Position numbers and translations under genes: made by a program. Positions 1-7,074 of a stretch of 12,509 nt of DNA are shown piece by piece. The notes under the pieces were generated by a model, which was not told where the DNA came from, ran no database searches, and saw only the letters and a program-made list of their open reading frames with translations. Location of the stretch: contig CAMNAY010000019.1 of assembly GCA_946531975.1 (NCBI GenBank), forward strand, positions 1 to 12,509. Direction: 5' to 3'. The DNA comes from an uncultured Ruminococcus sp. (GTDB lineage Bacteria; Bacillota; Clostridia; Oscillospirales; Ruminococcaceae). Numbering within the stretch: position 1 is the first letter of the stretch; every line of letters begins with the position of its first letter.

Positions 1-1
1 C

Positions 2-1369
2 GTGCTGCTGCTGGGGCCTCCCGGTACCGGTAAAACGCTGCTGGCAAGAGCGGTTGCAGGCGAAGCAGGCGTGCCGTTCTTCCCGATCTCCGGTTCGGAC
101 TTCGTTGAAATGTTCGTCGGTGTCGGTGCAAGCCGTGTCAGAGACCTGTTCGATCAGGCAAAGAAGCATGCGCCTTCGATCGTGTTCATCGACGAGATCG
201 ACGCGGTCGGACGTCACAGAGGCTCCGGCCTCGGCGGCGGTCACGATGAACGTGAGCAGACGCTGAACCAGCTTCTCGTTGAGATGGACGGCTTTACCGA
301 TAAGGAAAGCGTCATTGTCATCGCTGCGACCAACCGCCGCGATATTCTCGATCCGGCACTGCTGCGTCCGGGACGCTTTGACCGTCAGATCACAGTCAAC
401 TATCCGGATGTCAAGGGCAGAGAGGAAATCCTCAAGGTCCACAAGGGCAAGAAGCCGATCGGTCCCGACGTCGATTTCCATGAGATTGCGAAGGATACAC
501 AGGGCTTCACCGGTGCGGATCTCGAAAACCTGCTGAATGAAGCTGCAATTCTCGCAGCGCGCGCAAACCGCAAGGCAATTATCAGCGAGGACATCGAGGA
601 AGCAACCATGAAGGTTCTTGCCGGTCCGGAAAAGAAATCACATCTTCCTACTGCGCATGATAAGCGCATTACCGCGTTCCACGAGGCAGGTCATGCAGTT
701 GCTGCATATCATCTGCCGACGCAGGACCGTGTACAGCAGGTCAGCGTCATTCCGCGCGGCATGGCTGCCGGTATGACATGGACGCGTCCCAATACCGAGG
801 ACAGCCACATGAGCAAGACCAAGCTGCTGGAAACAATCGTCATGATGATGGGCGGCAGAGCCGGTGAGGCAGTCGCACTGGATGACATCTGCACGGGCGC
901 TTCCAATGACATCGAGCGTGCGACCAAGCTGGCAAAGAACATGGTCATGCGCTGGGGTCTCTCCGACGAGCTGGGACCGGTCGCATACGGCTCTGAGAAC
1001 GATGAGGTCTTCATCGGCAGAGATTACGGTCATGTCCGCGATTACTCCGAGGAGGTCGCTGCACGGATCGACGCAGAGGTGCGCCGCATCGTCGAGGAGG
1101 GCTATGAGAAGGCACTCTCGATTCTGCGCGAGCACAGCGATGAGCATACCCGACTGGCTGAATTCCTGCTGGAATATGAGCGCGTCAATGAAGACGAGTT
1201 CCTCAAGATCATGAAGGGTGAGCTGACAGTCGAGAGCAGACGTGCGCAGGAGGCTGCCAAAAAGCCCCTGACACAGAGCAACCCGCTGATCGACATTCCG
1301 CTGGATGACGACAGCAATGCACCGGAATCAGAGGATGCACAGACATTTTCTGACGGCGGCGAAGAATAA
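2..1369 (+). CDS. ftsH: ATP-dependent zinc metalloprotease FtsH, 5' end missing
   Basis: FtsH is a membrane-anchored hexameric AAA+ protease that unfolds and degrades misfolded membrane proteins and some soluble regulators. The window opens inside the AAA domain, so the N-terminal membrane segments and roughly the first 200 residues are missing; residue numbers here count from the first visible codon. Visible are the Walker A motif GPPGTGKT (5-12), Walker B FIDEID (62-67), the second region of homology around ATNRRD...RPGRFDR (109-128), the zinc motif HEAGH (227-231) and the probable third zinc ligand D303 in GASND. The C-terminal tail after about residue 415 is acidic and low in complexity, as is common in FtsH. 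Nothing catalytic is missing from the visible part. The gene reads toward, and converges with, the ABC exporter operon. The identification is secure; the true start lies outside the window. Confidence 0.97.
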   Translation: MLLLGPPGTGKTLLARAVAGEAGVPFFPISGSDFVEMFVGVGASRVRDLFDQAKKHAPSIVFIDEIDAVGRHRGSGLGGGHDEREQTLNQLLVEMDGFTDKESVIVIAATNRRDILDPALLRPGRFDRQITVNYPDVKGREEILKVHKGKKPIGPDVDFHEIAKDTQGFTGADLENLLNEAAILAARANRKAIISEDIEEATMKVLAGPEKKSHLPTAHDKRITAFHEAGHAVAAYHLPTQDRVQQVSVIPRGMAAGMTWTRPNTEDSHMSKTKLLETIVMMMGGRAGEAVALDDICTGASNDIERATKLAKNMVMRWGLSDELGPVAYGSENDEVFIGRDYGHVRDYSEEVAARIDAEVRRIVEEGYEKALSILREHSDEHTRLAEFLLEYERVNEDEFLKIMKGELTVESRRAQEAAKKPLTQSNPLIDIPLDDDSNAPESEDAQTFSDGGEE

Positions 1370-1379
1370 GTCATAAATA

Positions 1380-1418
1380 AGAAGCCTTCCGCGAAATACG
1401 GAAGGCTTCTGCTTTTTT
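1380..1418 (+). terminator. Rho-independent terminator of ftsH, probably bidirectional
   Basis: A perfect 12-bp stem is formed by AGAAGCCTTCCG (1380-1391) and its complement (1399-1410), with a 7-nt loop. GC and six T residues follow (1413-1418). It begins 10 nt after the ftsH stop codon. Read on the minus strand, the same hairpin follows the last permease gene by 6 nt and is trailed by a weaker T-rich run (CTTATTTAT), so it may also end the convergent operon. The plus-strand T-run overlaps the minus-strand stop codon at 1417-1419. Confidence 0.9.
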
Positions 1419-2220
1419 ATGATCCTGTGCCGCTGTATTTCATCGCGCCGTACATCCAGATCTTATAGCTGACATAGAAAAATGCGATCCCGATGAGCGG
1501 CGAGAGCCATGAGAGCATCGGAACAGCGTCCGGACGCAGCACCACGAGACTCGGATAATACGCGATGAAGGCAATGGGCATCACGAAGGTGAAGATGAAC
1601 CGGAAAACCGGTGTGAAAATCGTGATCGGATACTTGGCATAATCGCGGAAGCGGTATGCGAGATCCAGTACATAAAAGGAGTTCTGAATCCAGAAGCAGG
1701 ACGCTGCTGCCGCATTTTGCAGCGCGATCATAATGAGCGACGCTGTCAGCAGGAACACGATCATTTTCAGCAGCATCAGCGGCGTGAAAGCAAGCCCGAT
1801 CTTCACCCATGCAAAGATCAGCGTGCCGATGCCGAACGCAAGCTGCCCCAGCCCCTTGATGTCGAATACCTCGGACTGATAGTAGAAGAACAGGTTGATC
1901 GGGCGGAAGCAGTACTTGATGAAATCACCGGAGTATACATACTGCCGAAGGCTCCAGTTGTTGTCAAAGAGACACTGCACCGGCGTGAGCGAAATCAGCG
2001 AGAAGCCGTACAGGAACAGCATTTCATAATAGCTCCAGCCGTTGATCGACGGAAAATTCCGGAACAGGATCCAGAAGCTGACAAAGCCCGAAATATTGGT
2101 GAAGATCATGCCGATTGTTGAGATGATGAAATCCGCGCGGTAACTCATTTTGCTTTTGAGATCCTGCGCGAGAATTTTGCAGTAGATGCGAAGATAAAAA
2201 CCGAATCCTTTTCGTTTCAT
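1417..2220 (-). CDS. ABC-2 type exporter permease (COG3694 / PF06182-like)
   Basis: A 267-residue integral membrane protein and one of two different permease subunits of the exporter encoded here. About six hydrophobic segments can be drawn, near residues 30-53, 63-82, 122-138, 148-175, 200-221 and 237-256. The short motif YSGDFIKYCFRP (96-107) between the second and third segments and the C-terminal ending YSGTGS resemble the DUF990-type permease family, which usually travels with a second permease and an ATPase as here. The ATG start follows the upstream permease stop by 4 nt, and its GGAGG ribosome site lies inside the last codons of that gene, suggesting coupled translation. It is the last gene of the operon. 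The substrate is unknown: members are often labelled daunorubicin or multidrug exporters by analogy, but nothing in the sequence supports a specific drug. Confidence 0.85.
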   Translation of the reverse strand: MKRKGFGFYLRIYCKILAQDLKSKMSYRADFIISTIGMIFTNISGFVSFWILFRNFPSINGWSYYEMLFLYGFSLISLTPVQCLFDNNWSLRQYVYSGDFIKYCFRPINLFFYYQSEVFDIKGLGQLAFGIGTLIFAWVKIGLAFTPLMLLKMIVFLLTASLIMIALQNAAAASCFWIQNSFYVLDLAYRFRDYAKYPITIFTPVFRFIFTFVMPIAFIAYYPSLVVLRPDAVPMLSWLSPLIGIAFFYVSYKIWMYGAMKYSGTGS

Positions 2221-2224
2221 TGTT

Positions 2225-3028
2225 TCAGCCTCCGTTCACGGTGATCTGGCGGAGCGATGCCTTCCAGAACAGCTTGCTCAGAATCATCATACCGATGCAC
2301 CACATCGCCTGCGTGCCGAGTGTGACCAGCATCTTCTCCGGCTGCGGGTTTGCGTTGAGCAGAATGGAGAGCGGTGCGTGATAGATTGACTGAAACGGCA
2401 GCCAGTGCAGCACGGTTTTCATCGTCTCCGGGAAGAATGCCAGCGGGATTGTCGCGCCGGAGAGCAGCAGGACGATGACCTGCTTCATGATATTGATGCC
2501 CCAGATTGACTCGGTGTACAGGCAGATCGTGCCGACGATAAAGTCGATGCTGTAATTGATTGACACCGCAAAGACGACGGAAATCACAAAATACAGCAGG
2601 TTGATGCCGAGAGGAATCGCGCCGTGCGTGACGGCTGCGACTGCGATGAAGGTCGGAAGAAAGGTCAGGAAGAACTGTGTTACGAAGGAGCCGGAGTAGG
2701 ACCAGAACAGGTATTTCCGGTATTCCATGGGCTTGAGCAGATCCAGCACGATTTTGCCCGACTGGATATTCCGCCCGATCTCCCAGACTGTGTACATCTC
2801 CATAAAATTGAACAGCGCCGTTGCCAGCACCAGATAGATCAGTGTATCTGTAAAGGTCATGCCGTTGACGATGTCTGTGCCTGCGGAAGCGTAGATTGCC
2901 TTCCACAGAAAGTATACGACGATCAGATACAGCAGATTTCCGATGACCATGACGACGAACGAAAGCCGGAACTGCAGCGCTTCGATAATGCCTGCGCGGG
3001 TGAGCGTGAGGTACTTCTTCAGCTTCAT
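2225..3028 (-). CDS. ABC-2 type exporter permease (COG4587-like)
   Basis: A 267-residue membrane protein, the second permease of the exporter. About six hydrophobic segments are visible, near residues 23-42, 60-78, 112-135, 141-160, 180-198 and 235-253. The cytoplasmic motif WEIGRNIQSGKIVLDLLKP (82-100) and the late LPFQSIYHAP (210-219) are typical of the COG4587 permease group, which pairs with COG3694 permeases and COG4586 ATPases. It has the same length as the neighbouring permease but does not resemble it closely in sequence, so the transporter is probably a heterodimer in the membrane. The ATG overlaps the TGA stop of the ATPase gene by 4 nt (ATGA), with a GAGGAGG ribosome site inside the ATPase gene. 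The substrate cannot be read from the sequence. Confidence 0.85.
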   Translation of the reverse strand: MKLKKYLTLTRAGIIEALQFRLSFVVMVIGNLLYLIVVYFLWKAIYASAGTDIVNGMTFTDTLIYLVLATALFNFMEMYTVWEIGRNIQSGKIVLDLLKPMEYRKYLFWSYSGSFVTQFFLTFLPTFIAVAAVTHGAIPLGINLLYFVISVVFAVSINYSIDFIVGTICLYTESIWGINIMKQVIVLLLSGATIPLAFFPETMKTVLHWLPFQSIYHAPLSILLNANPQPEKMLVTLGTQAMWCIGMMILSKLFWKASLRQITVNGG

Positions 3029-4026
3029 TGCACGCCCTCCTCGTAGATTTTCTTGATGACCTCCTCGGATGAGATCTCCTCAAGCTGCATGTCGCGGATC
3101 TTGTATTTCTTTTGCAGACATCCCAGAACGTCCATGACACTGGCTTTCTCCTCATCCACCAGCACCGAGATCCACTCGTCATCGGCGGAGACGGAATTGT
3201 CGGGCAGCTCCTTCTGAATGTTCTCAGCTTCCTGCTTCAGATCACCGTCCACGCGGATCTTCAGTGTCCGGTAAGAGCCGAAAAAGCGCTTCAGATGCGC
3301 AATATCATTGTCATAGAGCATTTTCCCCTTGTCAATGATGACAATGCGCTGACACAGCGCGTCCACATCGCCCATGTCATGCGTAGTGAGGATGACGGTC
3401 GTTTTCTTTTCTTTGTTGAGCGCATGGATGAGCGTCCGGATTTTTGCTTTCATGGAGACATCCAGACCGATCGTCGGCTCGTCCAGAAAGACGATCTTCG
3501 GATTGTGCAGGAACGCCGCGAGAATATCACTGAGTGTGCGCTGTCCGAGCGACATCTGCCGGACGGGTTTGTGCAGCAGCGGCTCGATATCCACGAGCGA
3601 CTGATAGAGCTTCAGCATCTCCTCATAGTCCGCGTCAGGGATCTGATAGATGTCCTTCAGCAGCCGGAAGGATTCGATCAGCGGGAGCGCCCACCAGAGC
3701 TGCGAACGCTGTCCGAAGACAACTCCGATTTCCTGCGCGTTCCGGGTGCGGTTTTTATACGGGACATTTCCGCCGACGAGAATCTCGCCGGAGGTCGGCT
3801 CCAGCACGCCCGTCATCATTTTGATGGTCGTGGATTTGCCTGCGCCGTTCGGACCCAGATAGCCGACGATCTCTCCCTGCGCAATCTGCATGGAGATATT
3901 GTCTACGGCGCGGACGATCTTGTAATTGCGCGAGAACAGATCCTTCAGGCTGCCCTTCAGACCCTCCCGCCGTTTGAGCACTTTGAATTCCTTTGTGACA
4001 TTTTTGATTTCAATGATTGCTGACAT
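3025..4026 (-). CDS. ABC exporter ATP-binding subunit (COG4586-like)
   Basis: A 333-residue ATPase that would drive the two permeases encoded downstream. From the chosen start: Walker A GPNGAGKST (58-66), Q-loop near Q105 in VVFGQRSQ, a variant signature MSLGQR (158-163) instead of LSGGQ, Walker B IVFLDEP (178-184) and switch histidine H216 in TTHD. About 80 C-terminal residues beyond the nucleotide-binding core form the extension usual in DrrA/COG4586-like subunits. SLGQ or SLGE in place of SGGQ is normal for this family and is not damage. The frame is open upstream to 4128, but that stretch lies inside the acetyltransferase gene. The ATG at 4026 has a GAGGT ribosome site and begins the conserved sequence. 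The gap to the upstream stop codon is 8 nt. Confidence 0.92.
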   Translation of the reverse strand: MSAIIEIKNVTKEFKVLKRREGLKGSLKDLFSRNYKIVRAVDNISMQIAQGEIVGYLGPNGAGKSTTIKMMTGVLEPTSGEILVGGNVPYKNRTRNAQEIGVVFGQRSQLWWALPLIESFRLLKDIYQIPDADYEEMLKLYQSLVDIEPLLHKPVRQMSLGQRTLSDILAAFLHNPKIVFLDEPTIGLDVSMKAKIRTLIHALNKEKKTTVILTTHDMGDVDALCQRIVIIDKGKMLYDNDIAHLKRFFGSYRTLKIRVDGDLKQEAENIQKELPDNSVSADDEWISVLVDEEKASVMDVLGCLQKKYKIRDMQLEEISSEEVIKKIYEEGVQ

Positions 4027-4034
4027 ATGTGACC

Positions 4035-4793
4035 TCATTTCAGGGTTCTGATGGTTGTATATTCCGATGTTTGAATCAAACCGGCTTTTTCCGCGAGCTT
4101 TCGGGAGCCGGTATTGCCCGCATCGCATGCCCAGACCGGACGCTTCCGCTGCCGGATGCAGTCGCGGATCATCTGCTCTGCGGCGAGCAAGCCAAGCCCG
4201 CGGTGCTGGTACGCAGGAACCGTCTCGATTCCGATGTCAGTCTCCTCCGCGCTGACTGCCGCAGAAAAAGCCCACGATACGGGCTCGCCTGCACAGGTTA
4301 TGCAGAATCCTCTGCCGCTGCGCAGGAATTCCTCCGGTGACTGCCATGAAAACTGCGGTGTGATGCGTCCCTGCAAAGCGCTGAGCAGTTCGCGGCTGAG
4401 TTCGCAGAGCTGACAGCCTTCCGGCAGGGGACGCGGCTGCGGGATCCGGCTTTCCGGATAGGTAAATCCGTACCTTGTCCCGAAGGCAAGCCCCTGTTTT
4501 GCCCGAAAGAACTGCTCGGTATGCGGGTCGGCTGTGAACAGGATAAACCTGCGCGTCAGGGTGCAGTCGGGGCTGAGAAACTGCCGGAAGACCTGTTCGA
4601 GAAAGCGGTCTTCGCAGGCGCCGTACAGATAGGCAAAGCCGCAGTGATGCCAGATCAGAACCGACTGTCCTTCTGTGAAGATTTCGCCGGACTGAATCTG
4701 CTCCGCGACGGAATACGGATAGACGGTTCCGCAGGGCGAGGGGATGATGCGGGGGATAATACCTGAATAGGAAGATTGTTCTGTTCGTTTCAT
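4035..4793 (-). CDS. GNAT-family N-acetyltransferase (PF12746-like)
   Basis: A 252-residue protein with a C-terminal GNAT fold, expected to move an acetyl group from acetyl-CoA to an amine. The acetyl-CoA pyrophosphate-binding loop is QHRGLG (196-201), preceded by a beta strand ETDIGIETVP (184-193) and followed by the late GNAT motif N227...S230...LAEKAG (233-238). The segment FSWQSPEEFLRSGRGFCI (148-165) resembles the two-domain GNAT_acetyltran family, whose members include ZmaR-type antibiotic acetyltransferases; that comparison is from memory. Residues 1-120 form the less conserved N-terminal half. A good GGAGG ribosome site lies 8 nt before the ATG. It sits 24 nt after the GntR gene and 8 nt before the ATPase gene, so it is almost certainly co-transcribed. 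The substrate is unknown; a small molecule handled by the exporter is one possibility. Confidence 0.85.
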   Translation of the reverse strand: MKRTEQSSYSGIIPRIIPSPCGTVYPYSVAEQIQSGEIFTEGQSVLIWHHCGFAYLYGACEDRFLEQVFRQFLSPDCTLTRRFILFTADPHTEQFFRAKQGLAFGTRYGFTYPESRIPQPRPLPEGCQLCELSRELLSALQGRITPQFSWQSPEEFLRSGRGFCITCAGEPVSWAFSAAVSAEETDIGIETVPAYQHRGLGLLAAEQMIRDCIRQRKRPVWACDAGNTGSRKLAEKAGLIQTSEYTTIRTLK

Positions 4794-4817
4794 GAGAGAT
4801 TCCTCCGGAGGGATGCG

Positions 4818-5477
4818 TCAGTCTTTTTTCAGCCCGTTTTCAAAGAGATTGACCTCTGCATTGGAGATGTGCTGCGCGGTGAGCTGTTCTGCGAGCGCAC
4901 CGTTCCGCGCACGGATCGCATCGAGAATTGCGCGGTGCTCGGCAACAGTCTTGACCGCACGCCCCTCCGTCTGCACGGAAATATCGCGGGCTTTTTTGAT
5001 GTAGTTGTGGAAATTGGAAAGCGTGAACCGCAGCGGGCGGCTCCGCGATGCATCATAGATAATCTTGTGGAAATCGCCGTCGAGCTTCCAGATCTGCTCG
5101 GTGTCATTCTTCAGCAGATAGAACTCCTGCAAATCGACAATCTGTTCCAGCGCACGGAGTTCATCTTCGGTGATGTTTTCGGCGCAGAGACGCGACGCCA
5201 GTCCCTCGATCCGGATGCGGATCTCGTAGATATCGTGGATATCCTGCTCCGTGACGCCGATGACAACAGCGCCCTTGTTCGGGACATTGCGCACCAGTCC
5301 TTCCAGCTCAAGCTGCATGAGCGCCTCCCGAACGGGTGTCCGGCTGACACCGAGTTCTTTGGAGAGCCGCAGCTCATTCAGGCTGTCGCCGTCCTTGTAT
5401 TCGCCGTCGAGAATGGCGTTTTCAATCGCATTGAAGACCCGTATCCGCAGTGAGCGGTCATCTGTTTCCAGCAGCAT
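4818..5477 (-). CDS. GntR-family transcriptional regulator, FadR/FCD subfamily
   Basis: A 219-residue regulator. An N-terminal winged helix (about 8-75) carries the typical recognition segment ELRLSKELGVSRTPVREAL (35-53), followed by the wing GLVRNVPNKGAVV (60-72). The C-terminal FCD ligand domain (about 80-212) keeps four residues whose spacing fits the known metal site: D133, H137, H181 and H203. FCD proteins generally sense carboxylic acids. The ATG at 5477 was chosen over an upstream in-frame start because GGGGGAA lies just before it and the domain begins there. The enzyme gene's TGA ends one base before this ATG (TGAAATG), so translation is probably coupled. The perfect palindrome on the operon promoter is a likely target, implying autoregulation. 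Confidence 0.93.
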   Translation of the reverse strand: MLLETDDRSLRIRVFNAIENAILDGEYKDGDSLNELRLSKELGVSRTPVREALMQLELEGLVRNVPNKGAVVIGVTEQDIHDIYEIRIRIEGLASRLCAENITEDELRALEQIVDLQEFYLLKNDTEQIWKLDGDFHKIIYDASRSRPLRFTLSNFHNYIKKARDISVQTEGRAVKTVAEHRAILDAIRARNGALAEQLTAQHISNAEVNLFENGLKKD

Positions 5478-5478
5478 T

Positions 5479-6873
5479 TCAATTCCCCCTGACAAGATCC
5501 GGCAGACAGGCTTCGGCAAGCGCCTTCAGTTCTCCGTCACTGATGACCGTGACACGTCCGCCTTCGTATTCCCTGTCCACCCATTCCTTGATCCGGCGCA
5601 CGGCGGGATCGCGCTTATCTACGCGGCGGCTCTCCGGCAGCCGGTAGTAATTGTTGATCCAGCAGGCGATGCCCGCAAGACCGGACGATGCGCTGACCGA
5701 GACCAGCGGCGGTTTATTCAGCAGCTTTGCCGTGTCGAAGATGTTGTAGATCTCCTCATCCTTCATCAGCCCGTCTGCGTGGATGCCGGCGCGGGTGACA
5801 TTGAAGCTTTTGCCGACAAAGGGAGTCATGGGCGGCAGGTCATAGTGCGTTTCGTTGACGATGTAGTCCGCAATCTCCGTAATGACCGTCGTGTCCATTC
5901 CGTTCAGGGTGCCTTTGAGCGATGCATATTCAAATACCATCGCTTCCGTCGGGACATTTCCGGTGCGCTCTCCGATGCCGAGCAGCGAGCAGTTCACAGC
6001 ACCTGCGCCGTAGAGCCATGCGGTTGCGGCGTTGGTCACGCCCTTATAGAAATCGTTATGCCCGTGCCATTCAAGCAGATCGCTTGTAAAGCCGGCATAA
6101 TGCTGCAAGCCGTAGATAATGCCGGAGACGCTGCGCGGGAGTGCCGCGCCGGGGTAGGGGATGCCGTAGCCCATCGTATCACAGGCACGGATCTTGACCG
6201 GCACACCGCTCTCCTCCGCGAGCTTCCGCAGCTCGATCGCAAAGGGCACCACAAAGCCGTAGAAATCTGCGCGGGTGATGTCCTCGAAGTGGCAGCGGGG
6301 GCGCAGACCGGCAGCGATGCATTCCTTGACGATGCCGAGATATTTGTCGAGTGCCTGCCGCCGGTTCAGTCCCATTTTATTGAAGATATGGTGATCAGAG
6401 CAGGAGACGAGAATGCCGGTTTCCCTGACGCCGATATTCCGCACCAGCTCAAAGTCCTGCTTGTTTGCACGGATCCATGTGGTGATCTCCGGGAACTGAT
6501 AGCCGAGTGCCATGCACTGTTCAAGCGCTTTCCGGTCGCTTTCGGAATAGACAAAGAACTCTGTCTGCCGGATGATGCCGTTTTCGCCGCCGAGCCGGTG
6601 CAGCATCTTGTAGAGTGCAACGATCTGTTCAGCGGTATAGGGTGCGCGGGACTGCTGCCCGTCGCGGAAGGTGGTATCGGTGATATAGATGTTTTCCGGC
6701 ATATTCATCGGCACATGGCGGTAGTTGTAGGCGACCTTCGGCACCTCCGAATACGGGAACATCTCGCGGAACAGCTCCGGACGGTCTGTGTCCTGCAATT
6801 CGTACTCATATGTATCGAAGTCCAGCAGGTTTGTCCGTTTGCTCAGGTTGATATTGGGCATGTTGTGATTCAC
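5479..6873 (-). CDS. DRE-TIM metallolyase, probable Re-citrate synthase (isopropylmalate/homocitrate synthase family)
   Basis: A 464-residue enzyme that condenses acetyl-CoA with a 2-oxo acid. The family signature DTTFRDGQQ (66-74), metal-binding HGHND (270-274), GIGERTGN (299-306) and AGIHADG (362-368) are all intact. RDGQQ instead of RDGEQ, the EWHGHND context and the length with no regulatory LeuA C-terminal domain fit the clostridial group that contains Clostridium kluyveri Re-citrate synthase better than ordinary 2-isopropylmalate synthase. The likely reaction is therefore oxaloacetate plus acetyl-CoA to citrate; homocitrate or citramalate synthesis is not excluded. The GTG at 6873 was chosen because AAGGAGG lies 7 nt before it; ATG at 6861 is the alternative. 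It is the first gene of the operon and is co-transcribed with its probable regulator. Family assignment is secure, exact substrate about 60%. Confidence 0.88.
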   Translation of the reverse strand: MNHNMPNINLSKRTNLLDFDTYEYELQDTDRPELFREMFPYSEVPKVAYNYRHVPMNMPENIYITDTTFRDGQQSRAPYTAEQIVALYKMLHRLGGENGIIRQTEFFVYSESDRKALEQCMALGYQFPEITTWIRANKQDFELVRNIGVRETGILVSCSDHHIFNKMGLNRRQALDKYLGIVKECIAAGLRPRCHFEDITRADFYGFVVPFAIELRKLAEESGVPVKIRACDTMGYGIPYPGAALPRSVSGIIYGLQHYAGFTSDLLEWHGHNDFYKGVTNAATAWLYGAGAVNCSLLGIGERTGNVPTEAMVFEYASLKGTLNGMDTTVITEIADYIVNETHYDLPPMTPFVGKSFNVTRAGIHADGLMKDEEIYNIFDTAKLLNKPPLVSVSASSGLAGIACWINNYYRLPESRRVDKRDPAVRRIKEWVDREYEGGRVTVISDGELKALAEACLPDLVRGN

Positions 6874-6880
6874 AGCGGTT

Positions 6881-6887
6881 CCTCCTT
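6881..6887 (-). promoter_or_regulatory. Strong ribosome binding site that fixes a GTG start
   Basis: AAGGAGG on the minus strand is followed by 7 nt and then GTG (6873-6871). The next ATG is 12 nt further on and would be at poor spacing, so GTG is the more likely start of the citrate/isopropylmalate synthase-family gene. Confidence 0.8.
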
Positions 6888-6912
6888 GTGTGTATATTTG
6901 TATCATTGTGTG

Positions 6913-6924
6913 ATTGTATACAAT
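6913..6924. promoter_or_regulatory. Palindromic operator, probable GntR/FCD binding site
   Basis: ATTGTATACAAT is a perfect 12-bp palindrome. It overlaps the last two bases of the -10 box and spans the predicted transcription start near 6916. TTGTATACAA-like palindromes are known sites of FadR/FCD-type GntR regulators, and such a regulator is the second gene of this operon. A lone half-site TTGTAT lies 16 bp downstream at 6898-6903. Binding here would block RNA polymerase directly. That this is the site of the local regulator is inference. Confidence 0.8.
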
Positions 6925-6951
6925 TATACACCGATGCGGCGAATCTGTCAA
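6923..6951 (-). promoter_or_regulatory. Sigma-A promoter of the six-gene operon
   Basis: On the minus strand a consensus -35 TTGACA (6951-6946) and consensus -10 TATAAT (6928-6923) are separated by exactly 17 nt. The predicted start near 6916 gives a leader of roughly 43 nt. Both hexamers match the consensus fully, so the promoter should be strong when not repressed. No other promoter was seen within the operon, where the gaps are at most 24 nt. Confidence 0.92.
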
Positions 6952-7010
6952 GATGACATCCTACACAAATCGGAGTGGGGGCGCATGCCGCATTTATGAC
7001 GGAGTACATG

Positions 7011-7050
7011 AAAAAAGCAGGCAGATCCCTCTTCCCGAAGGATCTGCCTG
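7011..7050 (-). terminator. Rho-independent terminator after the CotH-kinase gene
   Basis: Read on the minus strand, CAGGCAGATCC (7050-7040) pairs perfectly with its complement at 7028-7018 across an 11-nt loop, then C and six T residues follow (7016-7011). It lies 24 nt beyond the stop codon and separates this gene from the operon promoter at 6951. Confidence 0.92.
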
Positions 7051-7074
7051 CCGGAACTGCTGCTTGGGTTTGGA

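Noticed and set aside
1417..3028. The two 267-residue permeases as a recent gene duplication
   Set aside because: Their equal length is a coincidence. The sequences do not align by eye and match two different permease families that normally occur together.
3112..4023. A 303-codon open frame on the plus strand
   Set aside because: It lies fully antisense to the ABC ATPase gene, which has all its motifs. The product has no recognisable domain and no fitting ribosome site or promoter was seen.
4027..4128. An upstream extension of the ABC ATPase frame by 34 residues
   Set aside because: It overlaps the acetyltransferase coding end, and the added residues are not like an ABC N-terminus. The ATG at 4026 has its own ribosome site.
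5251..6999. A 582-codon open frame on the plus strand
   Set aside because: It is antisense to the GntR and Re-citrate-synthase-type genes, both of which have intact conserved motifs. It has no recognisable domain, and long antisense frames are expected with this G/C-biased third codon position.
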